From the NCBI GenBank assembly GCA_002069965.1, contig MWCI01000019.1, forward strand, positions 1-47,558: 47,558 nucleotides of DNA, given 5' to 3'. Position numbers and translations under genes: made by a program. The notes under the pieces are model-generated. The model worked only from the letters and a program-made list of their open reading frames with translations, was not told where the DNA came from and did not search any database. Source of the stretch: Spirochaetes bacterium ADurb.Bin218 (GTDB taxonomy: Bacteria; Spirochaetota; UBA4802; UBA5550). Positions 32,694 to 41,688 of this stretch are shown piece after piece. Numbering within the stretch: the stretch's first letter is position 1; every line of letters begins with the position of its first letter.

Positions 32694-35390
32694 ATGAAAG
32701 GGAAACTTTTTGTTATTGATGGCCATGCCCTTTGCTACAGGGCATATTTTGCTTTTATAAAAAATCCTCTTGTAAACTCCAGTGGCCAGAATACCTCTGC
32801 AATATATGGATTCTCCAGAATGCTTTTAAAACTCATTCGTGAACAATCGCCAGATTATCTGGCTGTTGCTTTTGATCCTCCAGTGAAATCATTTAGATTT
32901 AATCTTTATAGTGACTATAAGGCCAATAGGCAAAAGATGCCAGAGGATATGCGCAGCCAAATTGACGAGATTAAAAATATGGTGAGAACTTTTTCTATAC
33001 CTTTGCTTGAACTGCCAGAGTATGAGGCTGATGATATACTTGGAACAGTCGCTGAAAAATTTTCCCATGAGGCGGAGGTGTATCTTGTTACAGGTGATAA
33101 GGATGCTTATCAGTTAATAAAGGATAATGTTAAAATTTATGCAGCCACAAAGGGAATATCTGAGTATGAGATTTTTGACAGAGAGGCTGTTATAAAAAAA
33201 ACAGGATTGCCTCCAGAAAAGATTATAGACTACATGGCTTTGATGGGAGATGCCTCTGATAATATTCCTGGCGTTAAGGGCGTTGGAGAAAAGACAGCCC
33301 TTAAACTCATAGTGGAATATGGATCACTTGAAGGGATATATAAAAACATTGATTCCATTAAAGGCAAGGTGAAGGAGCTTCTCATTGCTCAAAAGGATAT
33401 GGCCTTTTTATCAAAGGAATTGGTAACAATAAAAAGAGATGTTCCCTTGAACTTTAGTCTTGATGAATTTAAATTTACAGGAATAGATCACAAAGTCGCA
33501 GGTGACTATTTTCGCTATCTTGAGATGTCTTCTATTGTATCGGAATTTTTTCAAAATGAAAATTTAGATGAGAAAAAAGGTAAGGATAAGCGAAATTATA
33601 AAATTATCAAAACAAGAGAGGATCTTTCTGAGCTCATTGAAGCCATTAGAAATGCTGGTTATGTCTCTGTTGATACAGAAACAGATTCCCTTAAGCCCAT
33701 AGAGGCAAATCTCGTTGGCATATCTTTTTCTGTTAAGGAGAATTCTGGATTTTTTTTACCTCTGGCAAGTCGCGGACTTTTTTCTGAAAGTTTTATTCCT
33801 CCGCAGGAGTCTCTTCCTGAGATAAAAAAGATTCTGGAGGATCAATCAATAAAAAAGGTTGGTCAGAATATAAAATACGATTTGCTTGTTTTTGATAATG
33901 CAGGGATCTCTCTTGAGGGAATTTATTTTGATACCATGATAGCCTCTTATTTAATAAACCCTTCTGAGCGCAGGCATAATCTTGATGACCTCGCAGAGGA
34001 GTATCTAAATTATAAAACAATAACCTATAAGGAACTTGTTGGCACAGGTAAAAATGCTATCCCAATAACTGAAGTGCCTCTGGAACGTCTGGCTTCATAT
34101 GCGATAGAAGATGCAGATATTGCCTATAGGCTTTATCTAATCCTTGAGGAGCTTCTGGAAAAAAATTCACTGAGGGAGCTATTTGATAAAATAGAGATGC
34201 CTCTGATGCCAGTCCTTGCAGAAATGGAGAAGGTAGGAGTAAAAATTGATATTGAGCATTTTGATGCAATGAAAAAAGATACAGCCGCCAAACTATCAGA
34301 GGTGGAAGAGCGGATATATGAACTTGCCGGCCAGAAGTTTAATATCAATTCTACAAGAGAATTATCATCAATACTTTTTGATAAGTTAAAACTTAAATCT
34401 GTTAAAAAGACAAAGACTGGATTTTCCACTGATATTCAGGTTCTTGAAACTCTTAAAAATGAGCACGAGATTGTTCAGCACCTTATATCCTATAGAACAC
34501 TCAGCAAGCTCCAGAGTACATATATTGAATCTCTTCCGTCCCTTATTTCAAAGAAAACAGATCGTATACATACCTCTTATAATCAGACAGTAACTGCAAC
34601 AGGGAGGTTGTCCTCATCAGATCCGAATTTGCAGAATATTCCAGTTAGAGATGATTTTGGGAGACAACTGCGTAAGGGTTTTATAGCGGAAAAGGGATTT
34701 TTACTTATGTCTGCTGATTATTCTCAAATAGAGCTTCGTCTTGCTGCTCATTATTCCAATGACAGCAACATGCTTGCTGCTTTTCGTGATGGGGTGGATA
34801 TTCATAATCTAACAGCCTCTTCAGTCTTTGGTGTCCCCTTTAATGAAATTACCCCGGATATGAGACGACAGGCAAAGATAATAAATTTTGCAACCATATA
34901 TGGTGTTTCTCCCTATGGGCTTTCTCAGCAGGCAGATATATCAGTTCAGGAGGCAGCTTTTTTTATCAAAAAGTATTTTGAGACCTATCCAGGTTTTAAG
35001 GATTATATTGATAGAACAATTGAGTTTGCACGTAAAAATGGATATGTCGAAACTTTAATGGGCAGGAGAAGGCCTGTGCCAGAAATAAACTCCTCCAACC
35101 AATTCCGCAGGGAAGGGGCAGAGCGCGTTGCAATCAATACGCCTTTGCAGGGAACCTCTGCTGATATGATAAAAATAGCGATGATAAACATTCACAATGA
35201 GATAAAGAGATTAAACCTGAAATCCCGTATGATAATGCAGGTTCATGATGAATTAGTCTTTGAGGTAAAGGAAGATGAGATGGAATACATGGAGTCTATG
35301 GTTAAGGATAAGATGGAAAATGCCATTAAGCTTAATGTCCCTGTGATTGTTGATATAGGAGTAGGGAAAAATTGGGAAGAAGCTCATTAA
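32694..35390 (+). CDS. polA: DNA polymerase I
   Basis: An 898-aa family A polymerase. The 5'-3' exonuclease (flap) domain occupies about 1-290 (start KLFVIDGHALCYRAYFAF, and GVKGVGEKTA). The 3'-5' proofreading domain (about 305-480) is intact, with Asp327 and Glu329 in VDTETD and a YAIEDAD motif. The polymerase domain (about 500-898) has motif A DYSQIELR with Asp675. Motif B is RRQAKIINFATIYG, with Phe at the position that allows dideoxynucleotide discrimination. Motif C is QVHDELVFEV with Asp852. It repairs DNA and removes RNA primers. It is preceded by a cNMP-binding gene (12 bp). All three activities are predicted functional. Confidence 0.97.
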   Translation: MKGKLFVIDGHALCYRAYFAFIKNPLVNSSGQNTSAIYGFSRMLLKLIREQSPDYLAVAFDPPVKSFRFNLYSDYKANRQKMPEDMRSQIDEIKNMVRTFSIPLLELPEYEADDILGTVAEKFSHEAEVYLVTGDKDAYQLIKDNVKIYAATKGISEYEIFDREAVIKKTGLPPEKIIDYMALMGDASDNIPGVKGVGEKTALKLIVEYGSLEGIYKNIDSIKGKVKELLIAQKDMAFLSKELVTIKRDVPLNFSLDEFKFTGIDHKVAGDYFRYLEMSSIVSEFFQNENLDEKKGKDKRNYKIIKTREDLSELIEAIRNAGYVSVDTETDSLKPIEANLVGISFSVKENSGFFLPLASRGLFSESFIPPQESLPEIKKILEDQSIKKVGQNIKYDLLVFDNAGISLEGIYFDTMIASYLINPSERRHNLDDLAEEYLNYKTITYKELVGTGKNAIPITEVPLERLASYAIEDADIAYRLYLILEELLEKNSLRELFDKIEMPLMPVLAEMEKVGVKIDIEHFDAMKKDTAAKLSEVEERIYELAGQKFNINSTRELSSILFDKLKLKSVKKTKTGFSTDIQVLETLKNEHEIVQHLISYRTLSKLQSTYIESLPSLISKKTDRIHTSYNQTVTATGRLSSSDPNLQNIPVRDDFGRQLRKGFIAEKGFLLMSADYSQIELRLAAHYSNDSNMLAAFRDGVDIHNLTASSVFGVPFNEITPDMRRQAKIINFATIYGVSPYGLSQQADISVQEAAFFIKKYFETYPGFKDYIDRTIEFARKNGYVETLMGRRRPVPEINSSNQFRREGAERVAINTPLQGTSADMIKIAMINIHNEIKRLNLKSRMIMQVHDELVFEVKEDEMEYMESMVKDKMENAIKLNVPVIVDIGVGKNWEEAH

Positions 35391-35434
35391 TTTAAAATGC
35401 ACAATAAATATCCACCAAGAACTGAGAGGAAGTC

Positions 35435-36187
35435 ATGACAAAATTTATTTCAGAATATGAGGAAACTTTTAGAGTTGAACTCTTTGATATCAATCAAAAG
35501 GGAGAGGCAACAATACTAACAATTGCAGATTTTTTACAACAAACTGGGATGAATCATGCTTTTAGGCTTTTTGAAAGTGCAGCTCTGTCAATGGATAAAG
35601 AAACTGCCTTTGTTTTGACAAGGCTGAAGATCTCCATGGAAAGATATCCTAAATGGAGGGAAAATATTTTTATCCATACATGGCTTTCGCCAATTGAAGG
35701 AAAATATATTATCAGAAACTTTGAAATTTTTGATGGCAATAAAAATCTCATAGGTGCTGCAATAAACTCAGCGACTCCTTTTAATCTAAAAGAACGAAGA
35801 GCCGTCTCCCTTGAGGAAAGGGGATACCATATTGCAGTTTCATCTAAAAGACCACCGATTGAGCATAATTTTGAAAAAATTTTCACAGAAGAAAACTATC
35901 AGTGGGAAAAGACAATTGATGTTGGGTTTTATGACTGTGATCTCTATGGTCATGTAAATAATGTTAAATACATTGGCTGGGCTCTTGATGTCTTACCGGA
36001 TAAGTTCAATCGCTCTGTGTTTTTAAAAGAGGTTGATATCAATTTTAAATCTGAGGTAAACTATCATCACAGGGCCCATGTTAAGGCAGGTCAATACTCT
36101 GGGGGGAACAACCAATTTTTTCACGAGATTACAAGGGATGATACAGGGAAGACTGTTATAGTGATGAAGTCCCAGTGGTCAGGTTGA
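35435..36187 (+). CDS. Acyl-ACP thioesterase (FatA-type)
   Basis: A 250-aa double-hotdog thioesterase of the acyl-ACP family (PF01643), which releases free fatty acids from acyl carrier protein. The N-terminal hotdog (about 5-130) has the substrate-binding helix IADFLQQTGMNHA and the KISMERYPKWRENI strand. The C-terminal one carries the catalytic motif GFYDCDLYGHVNNVKYIGW, with His173 and the neighbouring asparagines. In bacteria this family is common in anaerobes and spirochaetes. A weak AGGAAG ribosome-binding site precedes the ATG. It follows polA by 44 bp and converges with the methyltransferase gene one base away. Chain length specificity is unknown. Confidence 0.92.
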   Translation: MTKFISEYEETFRVELFDINQKGEATILTIADFLQQTGMNHAFRLFESAALSMDKETAFVLTRLKISMERYPKWRENIFIHTWLSPIEGKYIIRNFEIFDGNKNLIGAAINSATPFNLKERRAVSLEERGYHIAVSSKRPPIEHNFEKIFTEENYQWEKTIDVGFYDCDLYGHVNNVKYIGWALDVLPDKFNRSVFLKEVDINFKSEVNYHHRAHVKAGQYSGGNNQFFHEITRDDTGKTVIVMKSQWSG

Positions 36188-36188
36188 A

Positions 36189-36893
36189 TTATTTTTTCCA
36201 CGCATAGAGAACTATGCTCTTTGGGAAAAAGTTATCAAAAAAGGATTCAACTTTTCTCATAAAATTAGACATCAAACCGAGATGTAAAAACTTATGATAG
36301 GCCTTTGTTATGGGATGATCATTATCATGCAAACCCACAACACCTCTAATTATCCACCAGATTGTATGGAATGAATGCTTAAAGCCTATGGCATAGATCT
36401 CAAGGCCATTTGCTCTCATTATATTTGCAAGATCTGAAGGATGATATTTTCGCACATGTCCACCAGGGGATGTGAAGTATTCGTAGGTTATTGCATCGTA
36501 GATTATCTCGCTTATATAAGTTGGAACAGTTATTGCAATACGTCCATTTTTTTTCAGCACCCTTGCAAGCTCAGCGCATGCCTTGAAGTCATCGTTTACA
36601 TGCTCCATAACCTCAGAGCATATTATTCGATCAAAGGTTTCATCTTTAAACGGAAGATTAAGAGCATCCCCTATATGAGTAAGAAAGCGGGACTTTTTAT
36701 GAGCTCTTCCCTGTTTTATCATGCTTGCCAGAGTGTATCTTGTTTTAAGCAGTGAGTCAAGGTCGAGATCCATGCAAAAAACCTTTGCACCACGTTGCAT
36801 AAAGGCAATGGAATGTCTGCCAAGCCCACATCCTGCATCAAGGACAACATCACCCTCTCTTACTGAAAGCTTATCAAAATCCACTGTAAGCAT
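36189..36893 (-). CDS. Class I SAM-dependent methyltransferase
   Basis: A 234-aa methyltransferase. I start at 36893 (MLTVDFDKLSV). A perfect GGGAGG lies about eight bases upstream, and relatives begin with this same MLTVDFD sequence; the earlier ATG at 36935 would overlap the upstream gene by 62 bp. Motif I is VLDAGCGLGRH (about 17-27) and the acidic ribose-binding residue lies in VFCMDLD. A central FDRIICSEVMEHV follows, then RVLKKNGRIAITVPTY. The last 60 residues differ from the minimal fold (GLHDNDHPITKAYHKFLHLG). It overlaps the end of the glycosyltransferase gene by 20 bp. With two GT4 enzymes it probably modifies a glycolipid or surface glycan. Confidence 0.9.
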   Translation of the reverse strand: MLTVDFDKLSVREGDVVLDAGCGLGRHSIAFMQRGAKVFCMDLDLDSLLKTRYTLASMIKQGRAHKKSRFLTHIGDALNLPFKDETFDRIICSEVMEHVNDDFKACAELARVLKKNGRIAITVPTYISEIIYDAITYEYFTSPGGHVRKYHPSDLANIMRANGLEIYAIGFKHSFHTIWWIIRGVVGLHDNDHPITKAYHKFLHLGLMSNFMRKVESFFDNFFPKSIVLYAWKK

Positions 36894-38118
36894 CAATAAC
36901 CTCCCTGTAAACCTTTTCCATCTCTCTGGCTGCATTTTCCCATGTAAAGACCTCAGTAATTCTTTTACGAGCAGCTTTCCCCATTTTTTTTCTTTCTTCA
37001 GGATTAAGAAGTAGATAATCTATTGCCTCAGCAAGAGAGTATGGGTCTCTTGATTTTACAACATATCCTGTTTCCATATGATTGCCCACTACCTCAGGCA
37101 AAGCTCCACCATCAGAGGCAATGAGAGGTAATTCGCAGGCCATAGCCTCAGCAGCAGGAAATCCAAAGCCTTCGTAAAGAGAAGGAGATACTGCAAGTTC
37201 ATGGCTTGCATAAAGCTCAATGAGCTTTTCCCCGGGGATCTTCCCTGTGAAGTGAATGCGATCATTAAGTCCAAATTTATCAATCCATTTTGTTACATAC
37301 ATTCTATTGGGGGCGCCGCCGTCTACAACTGTTAGGTGAAATTTGGTTTTTGTAAGAGTCATAGCCTTGAGAAGATAGACGACACCTTTTTTACGATCCT
37401 CGACATTCCCAACAAAGATCACGCTGTTAGGTTTTTTCTTTATATGAGGCAGGGGCTTAAAAAAATCCGTATCAAGACCATTGTAAACAACACTCATTTT
37501 TTCGTGCTTTACTCCAAAAGCCCTGTTGATCTCATTGGCTGCATCATGAGATACAGTGATTATGTGATCCATTCTACGAGCAACAAATCCCTGCATTATA
37601 AGGGGATAGTATAGCACTCTTTTAATCTTTAATCTAAAATCAGATGGATATTCAAACCATGTGGATCTGTCAATGGACAGAGGATGATGTATGGTAGATA
37701 TAAAAGGAATTCCAAATTGCTTTATGAGTAAAAAACCATAGCCGAGACTTTGGTTGTCATGTATAATGTCAAATTTATGAATTTTTAAAAGCTCTTTGAG
37801 CTTGAGGTATGCTCTGAATGAGAAAGTTTCAATTTCAGGAAAAATCCCAAATTTTGATGCAATAAATTCATAAAAATTTAAAGGCGAAAATGTAGCAAAG
37901 GGCTTATGAGGTTTTATATAGTTCTGCTTTATATTGAAATAGTTATGATTGCTTACATAGTGGATATGAATGCCTTCCATAGGAGGGAAGTAGGGAGGTC
38001 CCTGTATTACATGAACCTCGTGTCCAAGCTTTGCAAGCTCACGGGCTATATACATTGTGTAGATTCCCTGACCCCCACAATAGGGGTTTCCTCTATATGT
38101 AAGGAGACATATTTTCAT
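36874..38118 (-). CDS. GT4-family glycosyltransferase (second of a tandem pair)
   Basis: A 414-aa GT-B retaining glycosyltransferase. The N-terminal acceptor domain begins MKICLLTYRGNPYCGGQGIY. The C-terminal nucleotide-sugar domain carries the family 4 E-x7-E motif EGFGFPAAEAMA and a preceding VIFVGNVEDRKKG. It is clearly a paralogue of the next gene upstream (shared RGNPYCGGQGIY, HDNQSLGYG versus HDIQSLGWA, HHPL, VVYNGMD/VVYNGLD). Its ATG overlaps the upstream paralogue's stop by 4 bp (ATGA), and its end overlaps the methyltransferase start. A cytoplasmic or membrane-associated role building a glycan or glycolipid is likely; donor and acceptor are unknown. Confidence 0.93.
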   Translation of the reverse strand: MKICLLTYRGNPYCGGQGIYTMYIARELAKLGHEVHVIQGPPYFPPMEGIHIHYVSNHNYFNIKQNYIKPHKPFATFSPLNFYEFIASKFGIFPEIETFSFRAYLKLKELLKIHKFDIIHDNQSLGYGFLLIKQFGIPFISTIHHPLSIDRSTWFEYPSDFRLKIKRVLYYPLIMQGFVARRMDHIITVSHDAANEINRAFGVKHEKMSVVYNGLDTDFFKPLPHIKKKPNSVIFVGNVEDRKKGVVYLLKAMTLTKTKFHLTVVDGGAPNRMYVTKWIDKFGLNDRIHFTGKIPGEKLIELYASHELAVSPSLYEGFGFPAAEAMACELPLIASDGGALPEVVGNHMETGYVVKSRDPYSLAEAIDYLLLNPEERKKMGKAARKRITEVFTWENAAREMEKVYREVIDAYSGF

Positions 38119-39356
38119 CTTTTTCTCCTGAATTCTCTTATTACATCTTCATAGACTTTAAGTGTGTTTTTTGCAGCCACAGGCCATGAAAAGTTTTCCA
38201 CAGCTCTCCTGCGACCATTCTCTCCCATCTTTTTTCTTAGTTCACTGTCAGATAGTAGCTTGAGTATAGCATCTTTCAAGGCTATAGGATCCTTTGGAGG
38301 AACAAGGATACCGCAGTCCTCTGTTACTACCTCTTTGAGAGAACCAGCAGTGGTAACAACAACAGGGGTTTTGCAGGCCATAGCCTCAACAGCAGGAAGG
38401 CCAAAGCCTTCAAAAAGAGAAGACATTACAAGAATTGTTTTTCTGCTATAGAGGCTAACAAGGGCTTCATAGCTAAGCTTGCCTGTAAATTTAACTCTGT
38501 GACTTAGATTAAATTTTTTTATCATGTCAGCAGCAGTCATCTTTTTAGGTGGACCATCGTCAACTATTGTGAGTGTCACATCTTCTGGCAGCATGGTCAT
38601 TGCCTCAAATAGGTATATGAGTCCCTTTTTGCTGTCTTCTGTGTTGCCCACAAAGAGAAGGGCGTTTTCTTCCCTTGGTTCTCCAGTATTCTGGAAGAGA
38701 TCAACATCCATGCCATTATAAACTACAGATACTTTTTCTGGTTTAACTCCAAAGGCTTTGTTGAGTTCAGTTATACCCTCTCGAAATGAGGTGATCACCC
38801 TGTCCAATCTCTTGATGACAAAGCTCTGCATAACAAGTGGATAAAAAAGGATAGTTGTAGTTTTGTCCCATAAGCCAAAATTACCCATGAGATCCGCCTC
38901 TCTGTCTTTTGTGAGAGGATGATGCACTGTTGTCACAATTGGAATCCCATAACCCTTCATGGGGACCGTTGCCCATCCCAGGGACTGAATATCATGGATG
39001 ATGTCGTATCTTTTCTCTTTGAGAATTTTTTTTAAAGCAAAAAACGCTCTGAAAGAATAGGTCTCCATCTCCGGGAACATGTGTAATCTGGTGAGAATAT
39101 AGTCAGCAAAGTTCCATGGGGAAAAGATCCTCACAAGCTTTTCGTATGGGATATCCTTTGTTTTTATTGACCAGATATTGAGATTTTCAATTTTATATAC
39201 AGTTGCCCATTCTTCAAGAGGATCTGGATATGGGGGCCCAACCATAACATCAACCTCTACACCGAGCTTTGCAAGCTCACGGGAGAGGTTATAGATATAA
39301 ATCCCCTGGCCTCCGCAGTAGGGGTTGCCTCTGTATCCGGAAATTAAAACTCTCAT
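38115..39356 (-). CDS. GT4-family glycosyltransferase (first of a tandem pair)
   Basis: A 413-aa GT-B glycosyltransferase, paralogue of the downstream gene. It starts MRVLISGYRGNPYCGGQGIY and has the NDP-sugar-binding E-x7-E motif EGFGLPAVEAMA, preceded by LLFVGNTEDSKKG. The pair probably arose by tandem duplication and diverged, keeping the same length. It is the second gene of a four-gene operon: membrane protein (14-bp gap), this gene, its paralogue (4-bp overlap) and the methyltransferase. Two successive transfers of similar sugars would explain two linked GT4 enzymes, as in diglycosyl-lipid synthesis; that is inference. Confidence 0.93.
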   Translation of the reverse strand: MRVLISGYRGNPYCGGQGIYIYNLSRELAKLGVEVDVMVGPPYPDPLEEWATVYKIENLNIWSIKTKDIPYEKLVRIFSPWNFADYILTRLHMFPEMETYSFRAFFALKKILKEKRYDIIHDIQSLGWATVPMKGYGIPIVTTVHHPLTKDREADLMGNFGLWDKTTTILFYPLVMQSFVIKRLDRVITSFREGITELNKAFGVKPEKVSVVYNGMDVDLFQNTGEPREENALLFVGNTEDSKKGLIYLFEAMTMLPEDVTLTIVDDGPPKKMTAADMIKKFNLSHRVKFTGKLSYEALVSLYSRKTILVMSSLFEGFGLPAVEAMACKTPVVVTTAGSLKEVVTEDCGILVPPKDPIALKDAILKLLSDSELRKKMGENGRRRAVENFSWPVAAKNTLKVYEDVIREFRRKR

Positions 39357-39370
39357 AAGGTCAGTTCTTG

Positions 39371-39847
39371 TTAATTTTTATTAACTGGCAAAGTTGCACG
39401 TGTTGTTATGATTGCCATTCCAACCCAGAAAACTGCACCCAGTATAACTGCGGATATTACAAGAGCTGGGATTGCAAGAGCCCAGAAATTCCTTAAATAA
39501 ATTCCATAGACAAGAAGCACAGCCAGACCAGCTGTTATAAGGCATAGAAAAAAAGCCTTTATTTTTGAGTTGTCTTTTTTTTCAACGATCTCAGGCATAG
39601 GAGGTACCACCTTAATAGAAAGAATCACCCAGCCAATCCAGAAGCCTGTGGCCAGAACCCATAGAGAAATTAGGCCCAGGGGCACTGCTGCTGAGTAGTA
39701 TGTAAGAGGATGTAAATTCATAAGATTAACATCTGAAAAAAAACCAAAATTTCCCTCTGGCAAAATAAAAAAGGAAAATATAGATAATGCAAATAAAAAT
39801 GCAGACACAAGGACTGCGATTATTCCCCAAATTTTTGCTCTTGGCAT
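39371..39847 (-). CDS. Membrane protein with four transmembrane helices, unknown function
   Basis: A 158-aa protein with hydrophobic helices at about 8-28, 50-78, 98-117 and 122-148. Residues about 79-96 form a charged loop (PPMPEIVEKKDNSKIK). The N-terminal helix could act as a non-cleaved signal anchor. There is no recognisable family. It is the first gene of the operon with two glycosyltransferases and a methyltransferase, so a role in the membrane step of that glycan pathway is possible but only inferred from position. The upstream 206-bp region has a TTGACA...TGTCAA inverted repeat (39879-39884, 39906-39911). Confidence 0.7.
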   Translation of the reverse strand: MPRAKIWGIIAVLVSAFLFALSIFSFFILPEGNFGFFSDVNLMNLHPLTYYSAAVPLGLISLWVLATGFWIGWVILSIKVVPPMPEIVEKKDNSKIKAFFLCLITAGLAVLLVYGIYLRNFWALAIPALVISAVILGAVFWVGMAIITTRATLPVNKN

Positions 39848-39974
39848 ATTAGAGCCTCACCTGTGTTGTAAGTTATGTTTGACAGATTAGATTTATGTTG
39901 ATAGATGTCAACTTTAATATTGGTCTTTCTAAAATGACAATTTGTAAAAAAGGCATTTTGAAAGAATTAAATTC

Positions 39975-40003
39975 TTGAAATAATTCTTGCCAATATATAT
40001 ATT
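39975..40003 (+). promoter_or_regulatory. Possible promoter for the STAS-pth genes
   Basis: TTGAAA (39975-39980), 17-bp spacer and TATATT (39998-40003), about 50 bp before the STAS start. It contains TTCTTGCC...ATATAT, similar to sequence upstream of the fliM operon. Confidence 0.5.
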
Positions 40004-40053
40004 TTATTATAAAAGTGTCTCATGAGTAAAAAATTTTTAAGTGATACAATTAA

Positions 40054-40407
40054 ATGGTTATGAGAATGAAAGTCAGTTCAGAAAAGAAAGAGAAGTATAC
40101 ACTTATTAGCGTAAAAGGGACTCTTTCTATAGAGAATATATCGCCTTTTGAAGCTCTGTTGAATAAAACTGTGGAGGAAAAGTCCCATATATTGATAGAC
40201 CTTTCCGAGCTTACCTTTATAGACAGCTCTTCTCTTGGAATAATTGTTGTATATTTTACAAAGTCCGAGAGAAATGAGAGAAATTTTGCCTTGCTTAATG
40301 TTAACCCAGACATTATGCAGATGTTTAGAATTACAGGTCTTGATAAGAGGATAAAGATTTTCCGTGATGACAGAGAAGCTGAAGCAGCTCTTGGGCTTGG
40401 AAGTTGA
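40054..40407 (+). CDS. STAS-domain anti-sigma-factor antagonist
   Basis: A 117-aa STAS protein of the SpoIIAA/RsbV type. Landmarks are YTLISVKGTLSIEN and HILIDLSELTFIDSSSLGI. Ser58 follows Asp57 in the position phosphorylated by RsbW/SpoIIAB kinases, and the usual Gly of DSSG is Ser60. In its dephosphorylated form such a protein captures an anti-sigma factor or a related switch kinase. Candidate phosphatase: the REC-PP2C protein encoded at 28729-29826. Three in-frame ATGs (40054, 40060, 40066) are close together and none has a clear ribosome-binding site, so the start is uncertain by up to four residues. pth follows after 23 bp. Confidence 0.92.
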   Translation: MVMRMKVSSEKKEKYTLISVKGTLSIENISPFEALLNKTVEEKSHILIDLSELTFIDSSSLGIIVVYFTKSERNERNFALLNVNPDIMQMFRITGLDKRIKIFRDDREAEAALGLGS

Positions 40408-40430
40408 TTTGATTTTTTTGGATTATTGCG

Positions 40431-40964
40431 ATGCTTCTTCTTGCTTTTCTTGGGAATCCAGGTAAGAAATACGATAAAACCAGACATAATATAGGTTTTA
40501 TAGTTGGAAAATACATTGCAAATGAGCTTAAGGTTTCTCAATTAAAGAATCAGTTCTCTGGTGAGTGTTCCTTAACTTCTTTCACTGGCAGGGAATGTCT
40601 GCTTTTATTCCCGCAAACCTTTATGAATCTAAGTGGCCAATCTATTGCTAAGGCAATGGATTACTACAATATATCCCCTTCGGAATTAATTGTTGTTCAT
40701 GACGATCTTGAACTATCCTTTGCAGATGTGAGGACAAAATTTGGCGGTGGCCATAAGGGTCACAATGGGCTTAGATCTATAATTCAGGAGACAGGTTCCC
40801 CTGATTTTCATAGAGTCAGGTTTGGTATAGGACGGCCATCAAATCCTCAAATTTCTGTTGCAGATTATGTCTTATCTAATTTTACAAAAGAGGAAATGGA
40901 TAAGATCGAAGAGGTTCTACCTGCTATTTATAAGACAGTTGAATCTCTGATAAGTAAAATTTGA
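40431..40964 (+). CDS. pth: Peptidyl-tRNA hydrolase
   Basis: A 177-aa Pth, slightly shorter than the usual 190. It recycles peptidyl-tRNA dropped from ribosomes. The catalytic His is in TRHNIGF (His19); other active-site residues are the Asn in FMNLSG and Asp in VHDDLEL; GHKGHNGLRS and RVRFGIGRP follow. The C-terminal lid ends at SLISKI and lacks the longer tail of some homologues. The ribosome-binding site is poor; coupling to the STAS gene 23 bp upstream is possible. Assignment is firm. Confidence 0.96.
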   Translation: MLLLAFLGNPGKKYDKTRHNIGFIVGKYIANELKVSQLKNQFSGECSLTSFTGRECLLLFPQTFMNLSGQSIAKAMDYYNISPSELIVVHDDLELSFADVRTKFGGGHKGHNGLRSIIQETGSPDFHRVRFGIGRPSNPQISVADYVLSNFTKEEMDKIEEVLPAIYKTVESLISKI

Positions 40965-41058
40965 CATATTTCTTAATAGCTTATAAATTGAGATATTGCA
41001 AATCTGGGTAATTATTTGTATATCTTATTTGCTTAAATTTTTAAAGTGAGGTGAAGTT

Positions 41059-41598
41059 ATGAAAATACTTGTGCCATTGGCAGAGGGCTTTGAGGAAATT
41101 GAAGCTATTACAATTATTGATACTCTTCGAAGGGCTGGTGTTTATGTTTACATAGCTTCTTTACTCTCTGGTTCAGTTAAAGGTTCCCATGGAGTTGAGC
41201 TTGTTCCTGATGGCGTTTTATCAGATCAAATGGACTATGACGCTATAGTTTTGCCAGGAGGGATGCCTGGTAGCACAAATTTAAAAAAAGATGGAAGGGT
41301 TATAAAGCTGCTTAAGGATATAAGTGCAAAAGGAGGTTTAACCGCTGCAATTTGTGCTGCACCAATTGTCCTTGCAGAAGCGGGCCTTCTTGATGGAAAA
41401 AAATATACCTGCTATCCTGGCTATGAGGAGGAAATAAAAGGAGGACAACACCTTTTAGAGCCTGTTGTTGCAGATGGAAATGTTATAACAGGGCAAGGGG
41501 CGGCCTGTGCTTTACCTTTTGCTCTAAGAATTGTTGAATACTATAAAGGCAAAGATGTTGCCCTGAAACTTAAAGAGCAGATGATGGCTTTCTGGTAG
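41059..41598 (+). CDS. DJ-1/PfpI family protein
   Basis: A 179-aa protein of the DJ-1/YajL branch. The nucleophile-elbow Cys99 is in AAICAAPI, and the acidic partner Glu15 in AEGFEEIEA matches Glu18 of human DJ-1. Other family signatures are VLPGGMPGSTNL and VITGQGAACALPFAL. Members act as redox-responsive chaperones, deglycases or glyoxalases; which applies here cannot be told. It has no signal peptide. A GAGGTG ribosome-binding site precedes the ATG. It is separated from pth by 94 bp of AT-rich DNA and is probably transcribed on its own. Confidence 0.93.
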   Translation: MKILVPLAEGFEEIEAITIIDTLRRAGVYVYIASLLSGSVKGSHGVELVPDGVLSDQMDYDAIVLPGGMPGSTNLKKDGRVIKLLKDISAKGGLTAAICAAPIVLAEAGLLDGKKYTCYPGYEEEIKGGQHLLEPVVADGNVITGQGAACALPFALRIVEYYKGKDVALKLKEQMMAFW

Positions 41599-41659
41599 TT
41601 TTTTAGAGTTTGTTTTTACTTGTTATGGCCAGAAAATAAATATTTTTTCTCTTAGGGGG

Positions 41660-41688
41660 TTGACAAAATTATGCCGATAATATATAAA
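41660..41688 (+). promoter_or_regulatory. Strong sigma70-like promoter for the LytM-like gene, overlapping a GCCGATAA box
   Basis: Perfect TTGACA (41660-41665), 17-bp spacer and TATAAA (41683-41688). Between them lies GCCGATAA (41673-41680), identical to a flagellar sigma28 -10 element, but no TAAA box is 15 bp upstream of it. The leader to the ATG is about 85 nt. Confidence 0.7.

Noticed and set aside
36188-36188. Terminator between the convergent thioesterase and methyltransferase genes
   Set aside because: The stops are one base apart, and I find no hairpin with T tract in the flanking coding ends.
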